Shown here one piece after another: positions 59,401-64,000 of a DNA stretch of 64,000 nt. Below the pieces are notes generated by a model. That model had not been told where the DNA came from. It made no database searches and saw only the letters and a list, made by a program, of their open reading frames with translations. The stretch is from NCBI GenBank assembly GCA_002394395.1, contig DGTR01000031.1, positions 15,847 to 79,846 on the forward strand, given 5' to 3'. Numbering within the stretch: position 1 is the stretch's first letter; each line of letters starts with the position of its first letter. The DNA is from Bacteroidales bacterium UBA4331 (GTDB lineage Bacteria > Bacteroidota > Bacteroidia > Bacteroidales > Paludibacteraceae). Both the position numbers and the translations under genes were made by a program.

Positions 59401-61196
59401 GTCTCTATTATTGCATTACAATTATTTCGACTATCATATATTGAGTTGCTATCATCAACTAATATTGATGTCAAACTATTACAGTTTTGGAAAACATTAT
59501 TCCCAAAACCAGTAATATCACTTCCAATTATGTATTGCTGAACTTGTGGGCCAAATATATTACTTAGATTTAAATTATTTGTTACTGAATCTGAATTAAT
59601 CGTCACAGAGGTCAAACCGCCGCATTCATAGAAAGCACTCTCTCCAATGCTTTTGACGCTATTACCAATCGTCACAGAGGTCAAACCAGTGCAACCATGG
59701 AAAGCATTATTTCCAATACTTGTGACGCTATTGGCAATTGTCACAGAGGTCAAATTAGACATGCCATTACAAAGGTTGGCAGGAATATGCTCTACTTTGT
59801 TACCGAATGTAAAGGATGTAATTCGCGAACGCAAATGATAAAAAGGAGTATTGTTCGATGCAAAATCAGCAGAATTCTCTGCGTTCCATATAACAGCGGT
59901 CAAACTGCTGCAACCAGAAAAAGCATCATCTCCAATACTGGTGACGCTATTGGGAATTTCAATAGAGGTTAAACTGCTGCAAACCCTGAAAGCCCCACCT
60001 CCAATGCTTGTGACGCTATTGGGAATTTCAATAGAGGTCAAACCGGTGCAACCCCAGAAAGCCCTGCCTCCAATGCTGGTGACGCTATTGGGAATCGCAA
60101 TGCTCCCAGTAACTGCTGAAGAACAGCCAAGTAAGATAGCCTTTGTAGCATCTTTATATACAAAATATCCATCCACCAGACCATTAATACAATTCTCGCC
60201 CCAAGGAGCACCTTTTGCGCTACCTGTATATACAATATTTCTTACACCATTGAATGCCCCATCTCCAATGCTGGTGACACTATTGGGAATCTCTACGGAT
60301 AACAAACCGGTGCAACCTGATAAAGCCATACTTCCAATGCTTGTAACGCTATTTGGAATTATTATAGAGGTCAAACCTGTGCAACCCCAGAAAGCACCAT
60401 ATACAATGCTTGTGACGCTATTGGGAATCGTTACAGAGGTCAAACCGGTGCAATCACGGAAAGCCTCCATTCCAATGCTGGTGACGCTATTACCAATCGT
60501 CACTGAGGTCAAACCGCTGCAACCTAAGAAAGCCATGCCTCCAATGCTGATGACACTATTGGGAATCGTTATTGAGATTAAATTGGAGCAATCTCTGAAA
60601 GCATAAGAACCAATCCACTTCGTGCCGGATTTTATTGAGTAAGAAGATAAGGTTTTATTAACCGCTTCCACTAAGAAAGTACCTGCATATCGAATATTAT
60701 TCTCTACTGGAAGATGAGAACAATTTTGGAAAGCAGCATCATCAATGCTGGTGATGCTATTTGGAATCGTCACAGAGGTCAAACCGCTGCAATCCTGGAA
60801 AGCACCACCTCTAATGCTTGTGACGCTATTTGGAATCGCAACAGAGGTCAAACCAGTGCAACCCCTGAAAGCATAAACTCCAATGCTAGTAATACAATTG
60901 GGAATAGTCACAGATTTCAAAGTACTGCAATTTTGAAAGGCACTCTCTCCTATTGCAGTTACTTGGTATGTTTTTCCAGAATATGACACAGATGAAGGAA
61001 TTGAAGCTGAAGTAATTGTCAATGAACTGCTATATCCACCTAATACATCGAGCTTTGATGTAACTTCTGCTTTACGATTTTTGTCATCCAGATTGTAGTA
61101 CAAACTGCCAATTTTTACTCGTACATAATCCCATGCAAATGTTGTTCCCATGCTTGCTATTATAGCGAGCAATAGGGTAAAAAGTTTCTTTTTCAT
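56484..61196 (-). CDS. BspA-like leucine-rich-repeat surface protein
   Basis: A 1570-residue exported protein. The signal peptide MKKKLFTLLLAIIASMGTTFA is followed by about 40 LRR_5 repeats of 23 residues (LTSVTIPNSVTSIGEYAFGGCTG) from about residue 50 to 1190. A fibronectin-like domain follows (AVFSATPTDDSGVILEWQAIENATLYNIEIKQG). Two or three Listeria-Bacteroides/InlB-type beta repeats come next (YTFVGWTPAIVAATSDTTYTATYTATKNSYTITWQNEDGS) and a cell-surface type end (VQKVMIDQKVYILRGDKVYTVDGRKVR), as in type IX cargo. Proteins of this class bind host matrix in oral and gut Bacteroidota. I start at 61196, removing 18 codons of the longest frame. The gene is AT-richer than the core operons and is 5 nt from the nuclease gene. 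Confidence 0.9.
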   Translation of the reverse strand: MKKKLFTLLLAIIASMGTTFAWDYVRVKIGSLYYNLDDKNRKAEVTSKLDVLGGYSSSLTITSASIPSSVSYSGKTYQVTAIGESAFQNCSTLKSVTIPNCITSIGVYAFRGCTGLTSVAIPNSVTSIRGGAFQDCSGLTSVTIPNSITSIDDAAFQNCSHLPVENNIRYAGTFLVEAVNKTLSSYSIKSGTKWIGSYAFRDCSNLISITIPNSVISIGGMAFLGCSGLTSVTIGNSVTSIGMEAFRDCTGLTSVTIPNSVTSIVYGAFWGCTGLTSIIIPNSVTSIGSMALSGCTGLLSVEIPNSVTSIGDGAFNGVRNIVYTGSAKGAPWGENCINGLVDGYFVYKDATKAILLGCSSAVTGSIAIPNSVTSIGGRAFWGCTGLTSIEIPNSVTSIGGGAFRVCSSLTSIEIPNSVTSIGDDAFSGCSSLTAVIWNAENSADFASNNTPFYHLRSRITSFTFGNKVEHIPANLCNGMSNLTSVTIANSVTSIGNNAFHGCTGLTSVTIGNSVKSIGESAFYECGGLTSVTINSDSVTNNLNLSNIFGPQVQQYIIGSDITGFGNNVFQNCNSLTSILVDDSNSIYDSRNNCNAIIETSTNVLIRGCKNTIIPDEVTSIGSWAFAYCSGLTSISLDNNITSIGEYAFYKSGLTSVTIDDNITNIGGNAFSGCSALTSVVWNHKNGPSCNFGNQVTSFTFGNDVEVIPASICAGMTNLTSITIPNSVTSIGENAFKNCNNLTSVTIESESIISKKYTSYENNIDEIFGGQVSQYIIGDGITTIGDYAFYLCSGLTSVTIPNSVTSIGYRAFQSTNINIINFTGTLEDWLNKPWSQTSVSGNYKLLLNGVLQESIIFPNNVTSIGDNAFQGCSGLTSVTIPNSVNNIGSSAFQGCSGLTSVTIGNSVTNIGNNAFYGCNGLTSVTIPNSVTNIGNNAFYGCNGLTSVTISNSVTSIGEKAFAYCSGLTSIEIPNSVTSIGNDAFRDCSGLTSVTIPNSVTSIGGWAFINCTGLTSVTIPNSVTSIGEYAFGGCTGLTSVTIPNSVTSIGGSTFVYCSGLTSVTIPNSVTSIGGWAFGGCTGLTSVTIPNSVTSIGGSTFVYCSGLTLVTIPNSVTSIGDDAFSDCSSLTSVTIPNSVTRIGRRAFCNCSGLTSVTCLATTPPACPYYYLSEMAFAGVDCSNIPLYVPIESVSLYQVARQWKEFNVIGVMLADEVETAVFSATPTDDSGVILEWQAIENATLYNIEIKQGNNTVRQLQFDSNGKLLNNPSNAPSRYANIRYSSTAVYTANGWRCEVNDLDPGTNYTYSITVKAENGSVLYTQSIGFTTKEETFIIKFVNWNGEELLVLPEVVKGTTPSYTGETPVRPNTAEYTYTFVGWTPAIVAATSDTTYTATYTATKNSYTITWQNEDGSLIDQTTVEYGVVPTHAEPTKEATEEYTYTFAGWTPAVVAVTGDATYKATFSSVVNVYTISVSAVNGQVLGGGEYQYGATIDLTAIPNEGYVFDQWSDGVTDNPRTITVIGDAEYTALFKSAEGLENIYTSEPVQKVMIDQKVYILRGDKVYTVDGRKVR

Positions 61197-61201
61197 AATA
61201 A

Positions 61202-62074
61202 TCAATATATTAAGTTCGTAATATCTATGCAGCCTCTTGTCTTTTTCCATTTTCGGGCTCCATTGGCATCAAATCCGTCAAACACAAAAACGCCAATATA
61301 TTTATAGTCCTTGTTCCCAAGAAAATCTTTGTATTTGCAGAAGACTATTCTTTTTTCCGCTTGGTCAAATCCTGTTTGTGTAGCAGCTCTATCAACTCCT
61401 CCTGTTGCTTTGTCAATCTTATATTCAATAATTTCATCTTCTGTATTGTTAAGTATATTCTTCCAAGTAGTATTATTAGTATTGGGTGTCCAAACTACAT
61501 ATCCGCCATTTAACGCAAACCCGCCAGGTCTAAGGAAACCTCTCTTACGTATGGGTGCATTAAAAATCTTTGCGATCTGATCAATGGATTTATATGTCAG
61601 ATACTCCTTTTTGCATAAATACTTCTTTCTAAAAGCATAGTTGTCATCCCAAGGAATAAAATTCTCTCCTAACTTAGCTATTTTAAGCCGAATATGAGCC
61701 ACGATCAGATCTATTTGATAATTCAAGTCATCAATATCAAAATCAGCCTTTCCAGTAGAATCGTATTGGTAGATGATGTGTTGTTCTCCTTTCGTTGTTA
61801 TTTGTATATCCATATTTCGCTTATCATCGGCTGCCTTTTTGGCTTTGTGATACAGTTCATTAATTTCTATCCAAATATTTAATTGGGGAAGATACAAGTC
61901 GGCCAAAGCATAATTGCCCGATGGCAAAAAAACTGGCTGTTGTATAACGAACTTTACGTCTGTACGATTAAGTCGATGCCATATTCCTGTAATGACATAC
62001 AATTCTGTTCGTTTTGCATGAAGCGCAGCAAACAGACGCTCCATGTAGTCTAATTTGTCAACTGATTGAATCAT
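61202..62074 (-). CDS. PvuRts1I/AbaSI-like modified-cytosine-dependent endonuclease (probable)
   Basis: A 290-residue protein. The N-terminal half resembles the Vsr-like nuclease of the PvuRts1I/AbaSI family, which cuts DNA near 5-hydroxymethyl- and glucosylhydroxymethyl-cytosine. Shared features as I remember them are an opening DYxxRLF followed by IWHRLN, TDVKFVIQQPVF and ALADLYLPQLNIWIEINELYH (D59, E70, E73, H76 are the likely catalytic residues), then DDKRNMDI. The C-terminal half (about 175-290) is SRA-like, with GFLRPGGFALNGGYVVW and KYIGVFVFDGFD, the expected position of the modified-base binding domain. The predicted role is restriction of phages with modified DNA. Its leader holds a structured RNA with a terminator, and the LRR gene follows after 5 nt. 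Confidence 0.7.
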   Translation of the reverse strand: MIQSVDKLDYMERLFAALHAKRTELYVITGIWHRLNRTDVKFVIQQPVFLPSGNYALADLYLPQLNIWIEINELYHKAKKAADDKRNMDIQITTKGEQHIIYQYDSTGKADFDIDDLNYQIDLIVAHIRLKIAKLGENFIPWDDNYAFRKKYLCKKEYLTYKSIDQIAKIFNAPIRKRGFLRPGGFALNGGYVVWTPNTNNTTWKNILNNTEDEIIEYKIDKATGGVDRAATQTGFDQAEKRIVFCKYKDFLGNKDYKYIGVFVFDGFDANGARKWKKTRGCIDITNLIY

Positions 62075-62168
62075 AATACTTAGATTTTTAGTATATGCCT
62101 ACTCTTTATCGGATTTTCGGCATTCTCCATTATTAGATTTTTAAACTTGTTTCTATATCTATATTATC

Positions 62169-62210
62169 CAAATCAGACTGGCGAGACACTAACGAGACAG
62201 AATCGGATCG
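62169..62210 (-). repeat. 11-nt-period repeat, dispersed copy 2 (in an operon leader)
   Basis: On the minus strand this 42-nt block matches 5651-5692 at 38 of 42 positions without gaps. There it is coding; here it is untranslated leader between the RNA terminator and the nuclease start. Confidence 0.8.
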
Positions 62211-62249
62211 GTACTATGTCGAGGCAATCTCGAAGGTATATACACACAA

Positions 62250-62572
62250 ACAAAAAAGCGGGACTGCAATCTTGCTGTTCCGCTTCTCAAGGCTCTGGTA
62301 TTGCCTTCTAATCCAAACAACAACACTGAAGCCCACGCCGTATGCACAAATGCGCGCACTATGCGCGTACATTATTTACATACCAATGGGCATCTTGTGC
62401 TGCAATGTTTTGGATTATTTGTGAATTTACCAGATTCTGAGAAGCCAAAACAAAGCGCGTAAGACGCCTTTTGTCAATATGTCCTGTATTTCCCCCCACC
62501 CGAAAGACATATACCCTCGGCGTGAGCCAAATACTGCAAAACTTTCTTAGCCACAAGGGCACGATTCATTTT
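62250..62572 (-). ncRNA. Structured RNA (copy B) upstream of the nuclease
   Basis: A transcript of about 323 nt starts 7 nt after a consensus promoter and ends at a hairpin with a T-run (62252-62285). It is homologous to copy A at 22060-22353 in the same order of blocks, including the 53-nt segment around 62300-62350, which aligns with 22108-22160. The longest frame inside (62359-62562, 67 codons, VYVFRVGGNTGHIDKRRLTR) has no protein-like features. The leader between the terminator and the nuclease ATG is 175 nt. Confidence 0.6.
62252..62285 (-). terminator. Intrinsic terminator/attenuator of RNA B
   Basis: Minus strand AAGCGG, a 17-nt loop, CCGCTT, then TTTTTT. It lies 165-180 nt before the nuclease gene. 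Confidence 0.7.
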
Positions 62573-62578
62573 GCGCTG

Positions 62579-62610
62579 CAAAATTACACAAAAAAAATGA
62601 CACTTGCAAA
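62579..62610 (-). promoter_or_regulatory. Bacteroidota-type promoter of RNA B and the nuclease operon
   Basis: Minus strand TAATTTTG at 62579-62586, TTTG at 62607-62610, spacing 20 nt. Perfect consensus, just past the end of the Fic gene. Confidence 0.8.
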
Positions 62611-62693
62611 TAAAAGTGCCATTTTTATGCATTTTTGTATTTTTCTTGTGGATTACCGCTTTTGTTGAAAGGATGTTGTTCTATTACATATAA

Positions 62694-63773
62694 TTAGATG
62701 GACGGAGTAATAAACACTCGCCAAGAACCATCCTTCGTATTCCTCTCCACATAGTTTTTCTCAGTCAGTTGTCCTACTAATTTACGCACTGCCGTCAAAC
62801 TGATACCTAACTCATCCCGCATATCTTCTTGCGTCAATGTCGGTTGAGTCTGCATTAATCGCAGAATCTTCGCGTAGTTCGGTGTCCGGAACTCTATCAT
62901 CTCTCCGTCGTACCACCATACATTCTCCGCTTTATGCGTCACAAACAAGTAATCGTGGTATATCTCGTTGGCGACTAATCCTTGGAAATATTGTACGAAA
63001 GGTGCAATATCCTTGATGGTGGCATGTGCACCATCACTCGGCACTTTGCCTACAATCAGATCTGCCTGATGCAACGCCTCCAGATAATCCTGTTTCTTGC
63101 GACTACGCACCACAATCATCGGCATGCCATGCCGCGACAGGATGAAGTTCACCATCAGTCGGGCTATACGACCGTTACCGTCTTCAAACGGGTGAATACG
63201 GATATAGCGATAATGGAACAACGCCGCCAACTCAATTGGTGATAACCGACCGGCTTCCTCCTCGGAGTTATACCAGTTAATAAGATCGGTCATCAATGCA
63301 GGTGTCTCTTCCGGAGATGCATACTCAAAACGATCTCCATAACGCGTAATAACCGAGTTAGGACGCGTTTTGTATTGTCCGGCATGAATGGTATAACTTG
63401 TCTGAACTCCACCCGGCAAGTTACGATAGACAGTATAATCTTCTCGCAGTAATGTTTGATGCAATGTGCGGATGAAATTCTGGGTCAGCGGCATGTCCTG
63501 CGTTTTGGCCTCCTCCGTCATCATCTTAAGTCCCACATTACTTGCCGTCATTTCCTGTATATCACGCACTGTCGCTTCACCTATTACCTTTCCGAACAAT
63601 AGCAGAATCTCAGTTTGACCATAGGTCAAGGTATTACCCTCGATATGATTGCTGTTATAGTTGTAGTCGATGGTAAACCGACGACACAAGCGCTCGCTGT
63701 CTTTCTCCGAGATTGGTTGGATGCCTTCCCAAGCTTGCAATGCCTTCTTTACGCTTACCTTTTTCATATACAT
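62694..63773 (-). CDS. Fic-family protein with inhibitory motif (class II)
   Basis: A 359-residue Fic protein. The catalytic loop HPFEDGNGR is at 194-202, preceded by the flap-type RTRPNSVITRYG-like segment. The N-terminal helix contains SNHIEGN (41-47), fitting the (S/T)xxxE(G/N) inhibitory motif that blocks ATP in class II proteins. A winged-helix-like C-terminus (LRLMQTQPTLTQEDMRDELGISLTAVRKLVGQLTEKNYVERNTKDGSW) suggests DNA binding. Fic enzymes usually AMPylate proteins. It could be a stand-alone regulator or defence-type toxin, as no separate antitoxin is encoded beside it. A Met two codons downstream (63767) is an equal start. Confidence 0.9.
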   Translation of the reverse strand: MYMKKVSVKKALQAWEGIQPISEKDSERLCRRFTIDYNYNSNHIEGNTLTYGQTEILLLFGKVIGEATVRDIQEMTASNVGLKMMTEEAKTQDMPLTQNFIRTLHQTLLREDYTVYRNLPGGVQTSYTIHAGQYKTRPNSVITRYGDRFEYASPEETPALMTDLINWYNSEEEAGRLSPIELAALFHYRYIRIHPFEDGNGRIARLMVNFILSRHGMPMIVVRSRKKQDYLEALHQADLIVGKVPSDGAHATIKDIAPFVQYFQGLVANEIYHDYLFVTHKAENVWWYDGEMIEFRTPNYAKILRLMQTQPTLTQEDMRDELGISLTAVRKLVGQLTEKNYVERNTKDGSWRVFITPSI

Positions 63774-63793
63774 CTCATCTGTTTTTTGCGATT

Positions 63794-63819
63794 AAAAGGT
63801 TATTGTTATGTAACCTTTT
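63794..63819 (-). promoter_or_regulatory. Inverted repeat before the Fic start
   Basis: AAAAGGTTA, 8-nt loop, TAACCTTTT: a perfect 9-bp inverted repeat 21 nt upstream of the Fic ATG. It may be an operator for the protein's own winged-helix domain. Confidence 0.5.
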
Positions 63820-63861
63820 TATTCGTTTTTAATTGTAATTTATCAATAAAGCATCCTATAA

Positions 63862-63879
63862 GGTGGCTGTTTAGCCACC
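63862..63879 (-). promoter_or_regulatory. 5' hairpin of the Fic leader
   Basis: GGTGGCT, loop, AGCCACC: a perfect 7-bp stem that begins within a few bases of the predicted transcription start. It probably protects the message. Confidence 0.45.
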
Positions 63880-63889
63880 ATTTCGGCCA

Positions 63890-63921
63890 CAAAAGTACTA
63901 CATTTTATTGATATATGCAAA
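63890..63921 (-). promoter_or_regulatory. Bacteroidota-type promoter of the Fic gene
   Basis: Minus strand TACTTTTG at 63890-63897, TTTG at 63918-63921, spacing 20 nt. Confidence 0.8.
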
Positions 63922-64000
63922 TATTTTTGAAAAATTTTAGCCATTTAAGGATTTTTTATTCAGTAATTTGAGGTTTTACGGTAATCCAATACGTCAAAGA

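Noticed and set aside
62359..62562. 67-codon frame (VYVFRVGGNTGHIDKRRLTR)
   Set aside because: It lies inside the predicted RNA B, lacks protein features, and copy A does not keep a matching open frame.

Overview
This window is a 64 kb chromosomal piece of a Bacteroidales bacterium, probably an uncultured gut or host-associated lineage. The evidence is a Bacteroidota-type promoter (TTTG, 20 nt, TAnnTTTG) found at about ten sites, an almost complete lack of Shine-Dalgarno sequences, a Bat (Bacteroides aerotolerance) operon, a DUF5686 outer-membrane protein, a DAHP synthase-chorismate mutase fusion, a rSAM/lipoprotein pair, a BspA-like leucine-rich-repeat protein and several sorting-domain-like C-termini. 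No rRNA, tRNA, CRISPR array or insertion sequence was recognised.

Layout. 0-4.4 kb: the middle of the division/cell-wall cluster (ftsI end, murE, mraY, murD), which stops after murD. 4.4-9.7 kb: a lipoprotein, the aromatic-amino-acid fusion enzyme and two outer-membrane proteins. 9.7-18.8 kb (minus): a flippase-like membrane protein, a GT4 glycosyltransferase and a 2278-residue secreted protein of cadherin-like repeats. 18.9-22.4 kb (minus): a radical SAM/SPASM enzyme with two tiny lipoproteins, then a MauE/DoxX-thioredoxin protein, a small Cys-rich lipoprotein and a structured RNA leader. 22.7-31.1 kb (plus): moxR, DUF58 and the Bat genes, with batB and batC fused. 31-38 kb (minus): a Ser/Thr-rich lipoprotein, infB, nusA, rimP and a lipoprotein. 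38.5-46 kb (plus): mfd, kdsB, deoD, an outer-membrane barrel and yidC. 46-56 kb: a LytTR regulator, then rlmN, mscS, a DUF4293-like protein, a hexapeptide acyltransferase, rseP, dxr, a degenerate M23 protein and class I fumarase on the minus strand. 56.4-63.8 kb (minus, visibly AT-richer): a BspA-like LRR protein, a PvuRts1I/AbaSI-like modified-cytosine nuclease, a second copy of the structured RNA, and a Fic protein.

Three things stand out. First, the genome carries many short, nearly tandem 'micro-repeats' between genes and, in frame, inside essential genes. The clearest is a 7-nt unit that encodes the same charged heptad (VESRKSK) in all three frames and sits in murE, murD, a DUF58 gene, rimP (twice), dxr and fumarase. 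Arrays with an exact 11-nt period occur at five loci. Second, two homologous RNAs of about 300 nt, each with its own promoter and intrinsic terminator, precede two unrelated operons: the small Cys-rich lipoprotein with its redox protein, and the nuclease with the LRR protein. Third, three very small lipoproteins carrying a Tyr-Gly-Pro motif lie within 2 kb of a radical SAM enzyme and a membrane thiol-redox protein, which suggests secreted or modified peptide systems of unknown function.

Most calls rest on motif reading of translated sequence. Gene starts were adjusted where the longest frame ran past a more credible start. No database search was possible.
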